A stretch of 51,391 nt of DNA from a virus. Both the position numbers and the translations under genes were made by a program. Within the stretch, counting starts at the first letter, position 1. Each line of letters begins with the position of its first letter. The notes beneath the pieces were generated by a model. That model worked only from the letters and a program-made list of their open reading frames with translations. It made no database searches and was not told where the DNA came from. Positions 19,201 through 26,322 of this stretch are shown here, piece by piece. The stretch covers positions 1 to 51,391 of the IMG/VR virus record IMGVR_UViG_3300013094_000071; one strand, written 5' to 3'.

Positions 19201-22137
19201 GGCGGAACTACCGCTGGTACATACGTTAAAGGTATGATTAGTTCTAATGCTACAGCCGTAGTTACTGCTACATTTACTGGAACAAGTGGTACTAACACTA
19301 TTACTTTAAGTTCATTTACAGTAGGTAGTATTACATCAGTATCACTTGGACAATTTGTGTCTGGTACAAGTTCTACTACTAACATAGCAATACCAGCTGG
19401 TACATTTGTTACAGCAATTAACGTGTTTACTAACGTAATTACAATTAGTAACAATTTAATTGGTGCATTATCAGCAAGTTGCAGTATATATCCTGCAGGA
19501 ACAGCTGGTACTTATGCTATTAGCAATAGTGCAACTGGAACTCCAACAGCATCGACACAATATGTAATCAATATTAGTCAAAACCAAGTAAGTGCAACTG
19601 TTACTGGTACACAAAATACATTAACAGCTAGCAGTACTGCTACATTATACAATGGCATGCCATTGTATCTAAGTGCTCAAGTTGGTATCACTACAAGTAC
19701 TACTACATTGTATTATGCAGTAGGTGTAACAACTGGTCCTGGTGCAACTAACTTTAGTTTAGGTACAACTTCTACTGCTACTACTCCAGTAACAGTAAGT
19801 GGTACCAGTGGATTAAGCGGTACTTATGTATGGGCCGCTGGTTGGGATCATGTTGTTCCTGGCACTCCAATCAAAGCAAACTTAGATGTAACATCAACTT
19901 ACATTATCGAACCTAGATTAACATACACTAGCCCAGGATTTACTCCTACTGCCGGTACTGTAACTTCTGCTACATGGATTGATTGTATTTACGGAGATTT
20001 GAATGCTACGTATTCTACTATCTCAGCAACTGGCGGAACTGGTACAAGCGCAACATTTACTGTGGTTAAAACTGGTATTGCGTATGCAGTGACACAAGTA
20101 AGCGGCGGATCAAACTATACTATTGGCGATACATTAACTATTGCTGGTACAAGTTTAGGAGGTCTTGCTCCTGCAAACAATGTTACAATTACAGTTACCA
20201 ACGTTGGAACTCTTAACACTATTACTAACTTCACATTTACTGGTGCAGGTGCTGGTGGTATATATGTAGCAGTTACTAATAACAGCCAAACAGCAGGTTA
20301 CAGTACAAACGGCACAACATGGACTGTTGGTTCAACAATGCCTGCAAGTAGTAACTGGACTTCAGTTACAGCTGGTGCAGTCAGTGGTACAACTACTTGG
20401 GTAGCAGTACAAAATGGATCAAATAACTGTGCAGTAAGTACCAACGGTACATCATGGACAGCAGGCGGAAGTTTAGGCGTTGCTGTTAACTGGTCATCAG
20501 TAGCATATGGTAACGGTTACTTTGTAGCAATACAAAGCGGCGGAACTAATATGGTTTACAGTGCTAACCCAGCTGTATCATGGAGCGCAGGATCTGGATT
20601 ACCAAGTTCTACAACATGGAGTTCAGTAGCATACGGAAATGGTGTGTGGGTAGCAATTGCCTATGGTGGAACAACGTCTGCTTACAGTACAAACGTTAAC
20701 GCAAGTACATGGGTAGCAAGTGGTGGTTTGCCAAGCAACCAGTATTGGACTAGTGTAACATTTGGTAAAGGTAAATTTGTTGCAGTGGCCGCTCAGTCAA
20801 ATGTTTCAGCATATTCGTTTAACGGTATTACTTGGTACGCAAGTACATTCAACTTACCTTCTGTTCAAACATGGAACAAAGTACGTTATGGACAAGGTTT
20901 ATTCTTTGCAACCAACACTGATGCAACTACATTAGTAGCAACTTCGGAAGACGGTTTATTCTGGACAGCTCAAACAATGACAGCAGGTTCAGCAGGCGGT
21001 TGGCCAGCAGTAGCATTTGGTAATCCAAACAGCGTACCTTTATGGATCGCATTGACAAATAGCACTACTGTAGCTGAGAGCATTGTAACAGGTTGTACTG
21101 CACAAGGCAGAGCGGCAGTTACATTGGCCACAGGTGTTACTGGTTTTAGAATGGTAGAACCAGGAAGCGGTTATGCAAGTACACCAACAATGACAATTAC
21201 TGATCCAAACCAAACTACTGCGGCTACATGGACAGTACGTGTTGGTACTGGTGCAGTAGCTAACCCAACTTATACTAACAGAGGTACAAGTTATGCAACG
21301 GCTAGTGCAACTGTATCAACAAATGGTTATGCAGATATATACCAACCAGGTAGTTACATTAACGTAAGCGGACTAACAGTTAATCCAACAGCAGGATCTA
21401 ACGTGTTGTTTGCTGGTAATAGTAACGTTTACAAATTGGTACAAGTTACTAACTATTTAGGAACAGGTAGTGGTATTGCACCATATACCGCACAATTCCA
21501 AATTAATCCTGCGTTGACTACTTCAAATGCACCAACAAATGGCACAGCAATTACATTAAGATTGAAATACAGTCAAGTACGTTTGACTGGACACGATTTC
21601 TTAAGTATTGGTACTGGTAACTTTGTTAATACAAATTACCCAGGAACACCATTTATTGCGGCTAATAGTAACTATCAAACAGTTAGCAATAACGGTGGTC
21701 GTGTGTTCTTTACAAGTACTGACCAAGATGGTAACTTTAACGTTGGTAATTTATTCTCAGTTCAGCAAGCTACTGGTGTTACAACCCTAAACGCTAGTGC
21801 GTTTAACGTTGCTGGTTTGAACAGTTTAACAATTGGTGCAGTTAGTTTAGGTACAAATAGCGCAACTATTACACAATTTAGTACAGATCCGTACTTTACA
21901 GCAAATAGTGACAATATTTTACCTACGCAGAAAGCGATTAAATCGTATATTACAAGCCAAATTGGTGGCGGCGGTAGTACATTGAATGTAAATACATTAA
22001 CAGCTGGTATAATTTACATTGCTGGCAATACTATCACAACAACAACTGGTGGACAAATCAAGGTATCTAACAAGATGTACTTTGTGGGTGGTATTGACGG
22101 ACAACCACTAGCTATGAACTTTTTACTATTAAATTAA
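13246..22137 (+). CDS. Giant tail fiber 2, enlarged paralog of fiber 1
   Basis: 2963 residues, the largest gene in the window. The domain order matches fiber 1: about eight CBM5/12-like units (1-780), the VYYVSSTNGVDSPAPGYG block (about 834), pectin-lyase-like section (KTGTYNEVLPIIVPENCALV, about 1134, to GGKMRATNGNCSYGSYG, about 1645), six Asp-box-like repeats (STNGTTW, STNGTSW, SFNGITW, SEDGLFW; about 2340-2590) and the same C-terminal domain (LTGHDFLSIGTGNF). It is 973 residues longer mainly because Thr/Gly modules were added: about 180 extra residues inside the beta-helix section and about 380 between KIAQMAKESF and GWDHVVPGTP. Probably a host-binding fiber of alternative specificity to fiber 1; whether both are on one virion is unknown. 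Confidence 0.75.
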   Translation: MAEFKLGRLRFVWQGNWTTGTAYVKDDVVRISGKSYVCVVGHTASTNFITDLNAVPTKWNLVADGSTWTGTWNNSTYYNTNDLVKYGGVVYICNTPHQSVPASITLTTTGASASNGTATLSFNSSFTINGTVYANAVQPFLVGATIVVSGFSSAANFNGTFTVTACTTTSVSYALIGSYTDTVGTITGTAQSGLEASLSNWTTYATSMNWIGNWSINTRYKDNDVIKYGGETYVCNTGHVSANTVLLGLEANQSNWTLFADGFNWETAWSNGVHYKLNDVVTYGGYVYVCNTPHISAASSLTLTSTNFVLNANVATATFAQQVIPPYAVGSTITLAGFSPLTTSGSVNNVNASFTVTACTTTTVSFALTGTYTVVVEGTITGTSQLGLENDQSKWDYFHKGFNYIAGGWQPDTRYKINDIVNYAGTAGSTGGDTWICTTAHTSTGSFVQTNWARFVEGLTYYNTWSNTTVYTPGDLVTYGGFSYIATSVVPAGTVPPTDVSSPTTLNITNATSTASVVTLTFATQSSIPFQAGQTITVSGMSPSAYNGQYVVTGIPSTTQVQYLINDGPIGAYSILGTVASNNWALYTTGFTLIGDWSNATAYQVGDVVRLGGYTYLCIVNNSATQPPNTTYWSKLNSGVRWNAPGLSYTGLTTTNVTVTNGAAAGATFSVSTSGTTYSLTKTANGTNYTNGDIIKILGTSVGGISPFNDITITVLTTSTGAISTFSSTGYAVTWASGTQYVAGDAVAYGPNSYICILAHTGATGNRPDNDITGTYWNTLVAGASTSILTTTGDIAYYGPGGATRLPIGASGQVLKVSNSGYPSWGYFGIVTDVYYVSSTNGVDSPAPGYGTTLDRPWKTIAYAAKQVYNGTYFPNTSNLLTRNKAWLIAEMYNWMNYEKQNSVTPFTTGSTYDPYKTQRDAGYVVDAVIYDLTRGGNSQTVAAALAYFQQGSTNTFYDTAVASEVAFFIASLNFLSGLMTSNAITNTAPATIYQNSTGLYSGTAKLTTLAITGASGLNGQVTFTFATQTNSPFVVGEVITISSVSPGAYNGTYTVLSMTTNSVTVSSTVTSTYVSGGNIAGSLISQTIDSNYSAETGAGSAITTLMSIITTALTNQSTASIPAANTGTTSTIFIKTGTYNEVLPIIVPENCALVGDELRGVIVQPFGTTATFSATISNTTLTASAMTAILSSQGITATASGTYGSTGTGGVVTVASTSTLSTGHIIVVTGSGGGGIAAGTYYVGSVLTATTMTLATSWANALAGTYITLSSGSISGTTFTAYGSIIVGMFVNGTGISAPLQVTAQLTGATGTAVTSSTASGSSGSFTITLTSSNGAIAVGQFVSGNGATIGAIPTNTFVTAVNGTTVTLSNELVSTLTSTTVYFFTPGQTGTYTLNSTVVSQLTLSISSETMTAGYVSGNMFYVRNGSGVRNMTLYGLTGSKGTPVTISSGSITATTAGTFGTTNTGGSITVASTAGMAPGNTFVVSGSGGNGLSATTYYIGSVLNGTTLTLSTTYNLSLAGTYITLTSGSISGTTYASNYGTARPTGGAYVSLDPGTGPSDTSAWIFRKSPYVQNVTTFGTGCVGCKVDGTLHNGGNRSIVANDFTQVLSDGIGFWLYGPGALAELVSVFTYYNQIGYLSEAGGKMRATNGNCSYGSYGVVAEGYDLTEVPVTAVVNNRYTGPIISNVVTDSLNTVYRVEFTNAGSAANTATFSFASSGGYGLTSVGNEFRDNAVFETRWLTGGANYMTAANTGQSGTTNSFTIAAVDTNISSVYQGMRLLVTGGTGVGQTGFIAYYNNGSKIAQMAKESFTPLAITGSVNATASATSIISGTSLIPTGTVTGAFVPGMYLSSGGTVTAGTYITQLNTGSITTGSFGNTTISSTGTVGSITGTGPWTATITGMSTTAGLFVGSPITATSGSGTLYGGSPTSVVVASIVSTTSITYTVTGGTTPTAGTITNVNTPVLLASAGSSNIASNAILSGGGTTAGTYVKGMISSNATAVVTATFTGTSGTNTITLSSFTVGSITSVSLGQFVSGTSSTTNIAIPAGTFVTAINVFTNVITISNNLIGALSASCSIYPAGTAGTYAISNSATGTPTASTQYVINISQNQVSATVTGTQNTLTASSTATLYNGMPLYLSAQVGITTSTTTLYYAVGVTTGPGATNFSLGTTSTATTPVTVSGTSGLSGTYVWAAGWDHVVPGTPIKANLDVTSTYIIEPRLTYTSPGFTPTAGTVTSATWIDCIYGDLNATYSTISATGGTGTSATFTVVKTGIAYAVTQVSGGSNYTIGDTLTIAGTSLGGLAPANNVTITVTNVGTLNTITNFTFTGAGAGGIYVAVTNNSQTAGYSTNGTTWTVGSTMPASSNWTSVTAGAVSGTTTWVAVQNGSNNCAVSTNGTSWTAGGSLGVAVNWSSVAYGNGYFVAIQSGGTNMVYSANPAVSWSAGSGLPSSTTWSSVAYGNGVWVAIAYGGTTSAYSTNVNASTWVASGGLPSNQYWTSVTFGKGKFVAVAAQSNVSAYSFNGITWYASTFNLPSVQTWNKVRYGQGLFFATNTDATTLVATSEDGLFWTAQTMTAGSAGGWPAVAFGNPNSVPLWIALTNSTTVAESIVTGCTAQGRAAVTLATGVTGFRMVEPGSGYASTPTMTITDPNQTTAATWTVRVGTGAVANPTYTNRGTSYATASATVSTNGYADIYQPGSYINVSGLTVNPTAGSNVLFAGNSNVYKLVQVTNYLGTGSGIAPYTAQFQINPALTTSNAPTNGTAITLRLKYSQVRLTGHDFLSIGTGNFVNTNYPGTPFIAANSNYQTVSNNGGRVFFTSTDQDGNFNVGNLFSVQQATGVTTLNASAFNVAGLNSLTIGAVSLGTNSATITQFSTDPYFTANSDNILPTQKAIKSYITSQIGGGGSTLNVNTLTAGIIYIAGNTITTTTGGQIKVSNKMYFVGGIDGQPLAMNFLLLN
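16857..17859 (+). repeat. TYYV/VGM module cluster inside the beta-helix section of fiber 2
   Basis: Two closely similar TYYV modules (AAGTYYVGSVLTATTMTLAT and SATTYYIGSVLNGTTLTLST) each end in AGTYITL.SGSISGT. They flank VGM- and VGQ-type modules that end in SSETMTAGYVSGNMFYVRNG. Fiber 1 has only one short VGM-type module at the matching place. Confidence 0.65.
17938..17969 (+). repeat. 32-base identical tract shared with giant fiber 1 (copy 2)
   Basis: Same bases as 10282-10313. Flanking codons differ at third positions, so the perfect run stands out. Confidence 0.8.
18685..19830 (+). repeat. In-frame module insertion of about 382 codons in fiber 2
   Basis: In fiber 1 the text runs KVITVFTESTGVAGWDHVVP without a break. 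In fiber 2 the same flanks (KIAQMAKESF and AAGWDHVVPG) are separated by roughly 1.15 kb of Thr/Gly modules. Edges are approximate because the flanks were aligned by eye. Confidence 0.75.
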
Positions 22138-22171
22138 CGGAGATTTAACATATGGCAACAGGACGATTAGG
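22135..22171 (+). repeat. 37-base direct repeat, copy 1 (leader and first codons)
   Basis: Identical to 22481-22517. It covers the ribosome site ACGGAG, the start codon and the codons for MATGRLG, showing that the downstream gene was duplicated together with its leader. Confidence 0.9.
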
Positions 22172-22478
22172 AGCAATAGACCTACTAACAGCGGCAACGG
22201 ATACATTGCTATATACTGCTCCGGCTGGTAACTTTACTGTAGCAACAGTTTCGATATGCAACCGAACAAACACGGATGCAACAGTAAGATTGGCTATTAG
22301 CTCATCTACTACAACTATTGCGGCAGCTGAATTTTTAGAATACGAATGTGATTTACTACCACACGGTGTGCTTGAGCGCACTGGTTTAGTACTACAAGCT
22401 GGATATTCTATTTTATTCCGCGGAAGTATTACTGGTATTAATGCTGTAGCATACGGCATTGAAACGTCAACATCATAA
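22152..22478 (+). CDS. Small virion protein, tandem copy 1
   Basis: 108 residues beginning MATGRLGAIDL and ending NAVAYGIETSTS. It is nearly collinear with the next gene, with about 70 percent identical residues by eye and the same length. The body is beta-rich with one conserved block (HGVLERTGLV.QAGYSIL). No enzymatic motif. The start is fixed by ACGGAG about nine bases upstream. It directly follows giant fiber 2 and resembles the fiber-plus-small-sandwich units on the left of the window. A role as fiber-associated or decoration subunit is inference. It has two Cys that copy 2 lacks. Confidence 0.6.
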   Translation: MATGRLGAIDLLTAATDTLLYTAPAGNFTVATVSICNRTNTDATVRLAISSSTTTIAAAEFLEYECDLLPHGVLERTGLVLQAGYSILFRGSITGINAVAYGIETSTS

Positions 22479-22480
22479 AA

Positions 22481-22517
22481 TAACGGAGATTTAACATATG
22501 GCAACAGGACGATTAGG
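22481..22517 (+). repeat. 37-base direct repeat, copy 2
   Basis: Second copy of the leader-and-start repeat described at 22135-22171. Confidence 0.9.
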
Positions 22518-22824
22518 GGTAGTAGATATTAATCCAGCGGCAACGGATACTCTGTTATATACTGCACCAGCAGGTTATTTTACAGTAGCAACAGTTTCAT
22601 TTGCAAATCGAAGCAATAATGCTGTAACTGTAAGACTAGGAATTAGCTCATCCGCTACTACTATTGGTAGTAATGAGTTTATAGAGTATGAAACAGAAGT
22701 GTTATCGCATGGAGTTTTAGAGCGTACAGGGTTGGTTATTCAAGCTGGATATTCAATTCTAGTTAGATCTAGCCAAATAAACGTAAATGCGGTGGCATAT
22801 GGCATTGAGACGTCAACGTCATAA
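22498..22824 (+). CDS. Small virion protein, tandem copy 2
   Basis: 108 residues, product of the local duplication with 22152. The first seven residues and the last 13 or so are essentially unchanged, while surface-like positions in between differ (for example ICNRTNTDA against FANRSNNAV). This suggests the fold and termini are constrained and loops are free to change. It uses the same ribosome site. The stop TAA lies inside a late-promoter-like octamer that serves the next gene. The role is unknown, as for copy 1; having both could give a hetero-oligomer or two exchangeable surface proteins. Confidence 0.6.
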   Translation: MATGRLGVVDINPAATDTLLYTAPAGYFTVATVSFANRSNNAVTVRLGISSSATTIGSNEFIEYETEVLSHGVLERTGLVIQAGYSILVRSSQINVNAVAYGIETSTS

Positions 22825-22827
22825 ATA
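22820..22827 (+). promoter_or_regulatory. Late-promoter-like octamer CATAAATA
   Basis: Overlaps the preceding stop codon; 21 bases before the ATG at 22849, with AAAGGAA as ribosome site between them. It could drive the adhesin and chaperone block. Confidence 0.45.
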
Positions 22828-22848
22828 CATTGATAAAGGAATATTCAT

Positions 22849-23178
22849 ATGGGACGATATATCACAACAACAGGAACTGCAGGGTCAGTAGTCCGCTACA
22901 ACACAGGTACAGCTTATACCATTCAAACGAATGATCGTGTAATTTGCACTGCTGGCGGAATGACGTTAACTTTGCCTCCTACAGCGGCAGCATTAGACGG
23001 AGACATTTGTCAAGTCATTGATGCTACCGGTGCGTTTGCTGGTAGCCCAGTGACCATTGCGCAAAACGGTTCAGCGTACATTGCTAACCAAAATGCTAAC
23101 TTGAGCTTAAACGTTAACTATGTATCTGTAACGTTTATCTATAGCAGTGCGTATGGTTGGCTGATCGGCAGCAAATAA
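22849..23178 (+). CDS. Small fiber-knob-like protein
   Basis: 109 residues. The pattern YTIQTNDRVICTAGGMTLTL, then GDICQVIDATGAF, then ITIAQNGSAYI and finally an aromatic GWLIGSK end resembles the free-standing C-terminal knob domain found at the tip of many phage fibers and endosialidase-type tails (nucleation of beta strands around a TLTLP core). Here it is a separate gene. It has its own late-promoter-like sequence and a good ribosome site (AAAGGAA). It precedes the cysteine-rich block and may be part of the same structure. Not assigned to a named family. Confidence 0.55.
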   Translation: MGRYITTTGTAGSVVRYNTGTAYTIQTNDRVICTAGGMTLTLPPTAAALDGDICQVIDATGAFAGSPVTIAQNGSAYIANQNANLSLNVNYVSVTFIYSSAYGWLIGSK

Positions 23179-23195
23179 AAAGGAGCGGGTAATAA

Positions 23196-23999
23196 ATGAC
23201 AACTTCACTATCGAGTTTAGTAGCACCTTCATTAGGTACTGTCAGCTACTATAAACAAAATTCAGTAATAGCTGTTTATAATAGTAGTGTGGGTAACGGA
23301 TTAAACGGCGGACAATGCTGTTTATGGACTGCGCCCGGACCAGGCTGGGTAATTTTTGAAATGTGGGGCGCCGGTGGTGATGGTGCAGGCGCAAGCTGTT
23401 GTGCTGGCCCAGGATGTGGTATGGGCGCAGGCAATTATTCAAGAAAATATTTAACAGTATCAGCAGGATTGCAATTTACAGTATGTGCTGCCAGTTCAGG
23501 ATGTTGCTGGTGTTGTAACTGCGGAAGCGGTGGTGCTCAACAATGTGCGGCATTTAATTATCCTAGTTATGTCTTATGTGCTAACAGTACATTAGTTGCT
23601 TGTGCCGCAGGCGGTAATCCAGGTACAGTTGTTTGCGGTAAAGGTAATCAACAATGTACAGGTGTTTGTGCTCCAGGCGGAATGTATGGTACAACATGTT
23701 GTGCTACTGGAGATTATACAGCTGGATCTTTTAACAGCAGTTTTAAAGATAGTAACTATTGTAACCAGTACATGTTTACATGGACTACTATGCCATTGAA
23801 AGGTACAGGAACATCATTATATGGATTTGACTATTGCAGTCCAGGTATCCAACACTGCGGACAATCATCATTTCCTAACCAAAATATTACAGCGTGGCCA
23901 GGCGGAGCTGGTGCTATGGGTAATGCGTGTGCAGGATCTACACAGTTCTATGGACAAAACGGCGCTGGCGGCCTAGTATTAATCACTTATGGAACTTAA
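23196..23999 (+). CDS. Glycine- and cysteine-rich adhesin-like protein 1
   Basis: 267 residues. After a 40-residue lead it has GGQCCLWTAPGPGWVIFEMW followed by GAGGDGAG, the layout of phage glycine-rich domains (WTAPAG...VEVWGGGGGG). It carries 23 cysteines by my count, including CC, CCWCC and CNC clusters. The N-terminal MTTSLSS is shared with the adhesins at 24758 and 25541. The C-terminus NGAGGLVLITYG is also shared. Gly-rich loops are the receptor-contact elements of T4-type gp38 adhesins, so a tip-adhesin role is a reasonable inference. The cysteines are unexplained: they could form disulfides after release, or bind metal. AAGGAGCGGG precedes the ATG. It is followed by a chaperone-like gene. 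Confidence 0.6.
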   Translation: MTTSLSSLVAPSLGTVSYYKQNSVIAVYNSSVGNGLNGGQCCLWTAPGPGWVIFEMWGAGGDGAGASCCAGPGCGMGAGNYSRKYLTVSAGLQFTVCAASSGCCWCCNCGSGGAQQCAAFNYPSYVLCANSTLVACAAGGNPGTVVCGKGNQQCTGVCAPGGMYGTTCCATGDYTAGSFNSSFKDSNYCNQYMFTWTTMPLKGTGTSLYGFDYCSPGIQHCGQSSFPNQNITAWPGGAGAMGNACAGSTQFYGQNGAGGLVLITYGT

Positions 24000-24008
24000 A
24001 GGATAGAT

Positions 24009-24758
24009 ATGCCAGAAACTATTAAAATTACAAAAGATTTCACATACGATATACCAGACAGTTATTTGGCTCAGACAAATACGCAAGGTAAAACAGCAAC
24101 TTGGACTTATCAAGGTCCAAGCCGTATGTGGATACATGCAGATACTGCAACAGGAAAAATTATGCCTACTCCTGTGTACTTAGACGAACATGAAGGCGAA
24201 CTAATTGGCGATCCAGGTCCACACTTAAAGAAGATTCTTGTAGATGCGAATGTAGACACATTATTAGCGGCACTGATTCATGATGAAACTGATATTCATC
24301 ATCCAGATTTTCCTAAGACACAAGAAACTTTGCCAGACGGTCATGTACATATAATGCACGACCCACAAAGTCCAAGTCATACATATGAAACAAGTGAAAT
24401 CACATATGATTTCACAAATAACAAGTGGAATACTCCTTTTCCTTGGAGAAAGCCGCATCAAACAATGGCAGATGTAATGCATGCTAGAAATTCTAGATTG
24501 AAACATTCAGATAATATCATGCATCAGTTAATTGCTCAAGGCAAAGACACTTCCGAATGGGTCGAGTACAGACAAAAATTACGCGATTATCCAGCACTTA
24601 TGCAAGGAGTTGATCCTTGGAAATGGAAATTTCCAGATGCTCCAGACGACCATGTAGTCAATAAAGTAGCTGAGGAGCATGTAGATCCTGCGTTTATCGC
24701 TCCTGCGGCACCAATTCCACCAGTGCCGGTTCAACCAAATAATGGAGCACCTCAATAA
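24009..24758 (+). CDS. Tail fiber assembly chaperone-like protein 1
   Basis: 249 residues. The N-terminal half (FTYDIPDSYLAQTNTQGKTA) is shared with the gene at 26323. The C-terminal half has RNSRLKHSDN, then WVEYRQKLRDYPALMQGVDP and WKWKFPDAPDD, close to the RD.LL..TDW...PDAP...W..YRQALRDLP signature of phage tail assembly chaperone (APC/Tfa-like) proteins. It ends in a Pro-rich tail (APAAPIPPVPVQP). Family members help fold or trimerise the fiber encoded next to them; here that would be the cysteine-rich adhesins. AAGGA precedes the ATG, and the stop overlaps the next ATG (TAATG), so it is translationally coupled to adhesin 2. His-rich in its middle (DIHHPDF, HVHIMHD). Confidence 0.6.
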   Translation: MPETIKITKDFTYDIPDSYLAQTNTQGKTATWTYQGPSRMWIHADTATGKIMPTPVYLDEHEGELIGDPGPHLKKILVDANVDTLLAALIHDETDIHHPDFPKTQETLPDGHVHIMHDPQSPSHTYETSEITYDFTNNKWNTPFPWRKPHQTMADVMHARNSRLKHSDNIMHQLIAQGKDTSEWVEYRQKLRDYPALMQGVDPWKWKFPDAPDDHVVNKVAEEHVDPAFIAPAAPIPPVPVQPNNGAPQ

Positions 24759-25531
24759 TGACAACATCATTATCATCAATATTACCAGATTCAAGATGGA
24801 GTATTAATGCTCCAGCAACATTTACACAGTTATATGTTTATAATACAAACATAAACACAGCATACAATGGCGGTCAATGTTGTTTATGGACAGTGCCAGC
24901 CAACGTAAACCAAGCTAAATTTGAATTATGGGGCGGAGGTGGCGCAGGCGGTGGCGCATGCTGTTGCCAAATGCAAATGTGTAGTGGCGGTTCAGGCGAC
25001 TATGTACGTAAAACTGTAAGGGTTATTCCTGGATGCCAAATTACAATTTGTGCTGGCGGAAGCACTTGCTGTACTACATGTTGTTGTGGACCTGGCGGTT
25101 TTAATAGCTTTGTCTGTTTAAGCGGTGGTACATATCCGATTAGCGTAACAGCTGGCGGCGGAGTTAGCGGCCAAACAAACTGTAGCAACTGGAATCAGTG
25201 CGAAGGTTACTATGCTGGATGCGGAAGTGCAGGCGGCAACAGTGGCGGCGACTTTGTTATGTGTGGCGGCTGGAATACATTCCATACATCACAACCAACC
25301 TGCGGTTACGATGGCTGGGGTTGGGTACCAGGTACAACATACTGGACAACTGGTACTGCTATGACTAGAGATTATTGTCAAAATTATACCGGAGGCAATG
25401 CGTTAGGAAACGGCCAAGGACAAATTTCCTTCCCAGGAAGCGGTGGCGCTGGTGGAGCTAACTCTTACGGAAACGGTACTTGCTGGGGCGCATTTGGTCT
25501 TGGCGGCATGGTTTTGGTAACATTTAGATAA
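24758..25531 (+). CDS. Glycine- and cysteine-rich adhesin-like protein 2
   Basis: 257 residues with 21 cysteines by my count, including ACCC, STCCTTCCC and scattered singles. It has the GGQCCLWTVPANVNQAKFEL start of the glycine-rich domain, a GGGGAGGG stretch, then SGGSGDYVRKTVRVIPGCQI, which recalls the Y.KKT..V.PG...I motif of Gly-rich fiber tips. It ends LGGMVLVTFR, like its paralogs. The central part between the shared ends differs strongly among the three, as expected if it contacts a varying receptor. Translation starts in an overlap with the chaperone-like gene. No catalytic motif. An adhesin role is inference from composition and from the gene pairing. Confidence 0.6.
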   Translation: MTTSLSSILPDSRWSINAPATFTQLYVYNTNINTAYNGGQCCLWTVPANVNQAKFELWGGGGAGGGACCCQMQMCSGGSGDYVRKTVRVIPGCQITICAGGSTCCTTCCCGPGGFNSFVCLSGGTYPISVTAGGGVSGQTNCSNWNQCEGYYAGCGSAGGNSGGDFVMCGGWNTFHTSQPTCGYDGWGWVPGTTYWTTGTAMTRDYCQNYTGGNALGNGQGQISFPGSGGAGGANSYGNGTCWGAFGLGGMVLVTFR

Positions 25532-25540
25532 GGATAAAAG

Positions 25541-26317
25541 ATGACAACAAGTTTAAAATCGATAGCATTCCAATATAGCGGAACTAATGCGCCATCAAAT
25601 CCAACAGAATTTACAGTTTATAATTCAAGTTTTACTACAGTAGCCAACGGTGGCACTTGTTGTAACTGGACTGCACCTGCAGGAACTACCTGGGTTACAT
25701 TTGAAATCTGGGGCGGCGGAGCAAGCGGCAGTGGTTCTTGCTGTTGCGGTGGCGGCGGCTCTGGCGGAGCTGGCGGTTATGGTGTAAAAACTGTAACAGC
25801 ATCAGCAACTGGCGGCCTAGCTGGCTGTTCTTATACAATTTGTGCGGCAAGTAGCAGTAATATTTGCTGTAATACTAATGCTGGTTCTGGATATGCAAGT
25901 TATGTTAACGGATACGGATTAAGTAATTTCTGTGCAAACGGTGGATATCCAACTTGCGGTACATGTTTCTTGTGGAACAGTTGTTATTTCTGTCGCTTCA
26001 TTAACTACTGTTGTGCTAGCTCTAGTGCTACAGGTTGTGGATCTGTTTGCGGCGCTGATTTTTCATTATGCGCACCAAGCGGTGGATACATTGGACAAAC
26101 AACTGGTGGTGGTTCACAAGGTGTTCAAGGATTAGGCGCTGCCGCTCCGATGACACGTTCTGGCCCATTTGCAGACGGATATTTTAACATGAGTTGCGGT
26201 AACGGATTTACCATTGAGTTTCCAGGCGGAGGTGGTGCAACATTGGGTTGTACTTATAACTGTCAGTGTTGTGGAATTGCCGGTGCCGGCGGACTAGTAT
26301 CAGTAACATACGGATAA
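25541..26317 (+). CDS. Glycine- and cysteine-rich adhesin-like protein 3
   Basis: 258 residues with 24 cysteines by my count, the most of the three (about nine percent). Same plan: MTTSLKS start, GGTCCNWTAPAGTTWVTFEI, a CCCGGGGSGGAGGYG stretch, variable middle (CGTCFLWNSCYFCRFINYCC) and GAGGLVSVTYG end. The middle has more aromatic residues than the others. It lies nine bases after adhesin 2 and five bases before the second chaperone-like gene, so a single transcript is likely. The ribosome site is AGGATAAAAG. The three paralogs could be alternative tips or subunits of one structure; the sequence does not decide. Confidence 0.6.
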   Translation: MTTSLKSIAFQYSGTNAPSNPTEFTVYNSSFTTVANGGTCCNWTAPAGTTWVTFEIWGGGASGSGSCCCGGGGSGGAGGYGVKTVTASATGGLAGCSYTICAASSSNICCNTNAGSGYASYVNGYGLSNFCANGGYPTCGTCFLWNSCYFCRFINYCCASSSATGCGSVCGADFSLCAPSGGYIGQTTGGGSQGVQGLGAAAPMTRSGPFADGYFNMSCGNGFTIEFPGGGGATLGCTYNCQCCGIAGAGGLVSVTYG

Positions 26318-26322
26318 AATAA

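Noticed and set aside
16971-19454. Minus-strand open frames across giant fiber 2
   Set aside because: Val/Pro/Leu-rich products without motifs, as expected from the complement of Thr/Gly/Ser-rich repeat codons; no ribosome sites.
16857-19830. Possible CRISPR or short tandem DNA array
   Set aside because: The repeats are degenerate protein-level modules with no constant spacers or exact direct repeats.
22825-22848. Attachment site or integration signal near small repeated genes
   Set aside because: The direct repeat is explained by gene duplication; no integrase or tRNA nearby.
23596-23799. Plus-strand alternative-frame open frame inside adhesin 1
   Set aside because: Shadow of Gly/Cys codons in the +1 frame; no start signal. 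The adhesin frame is shared with two paralogs.
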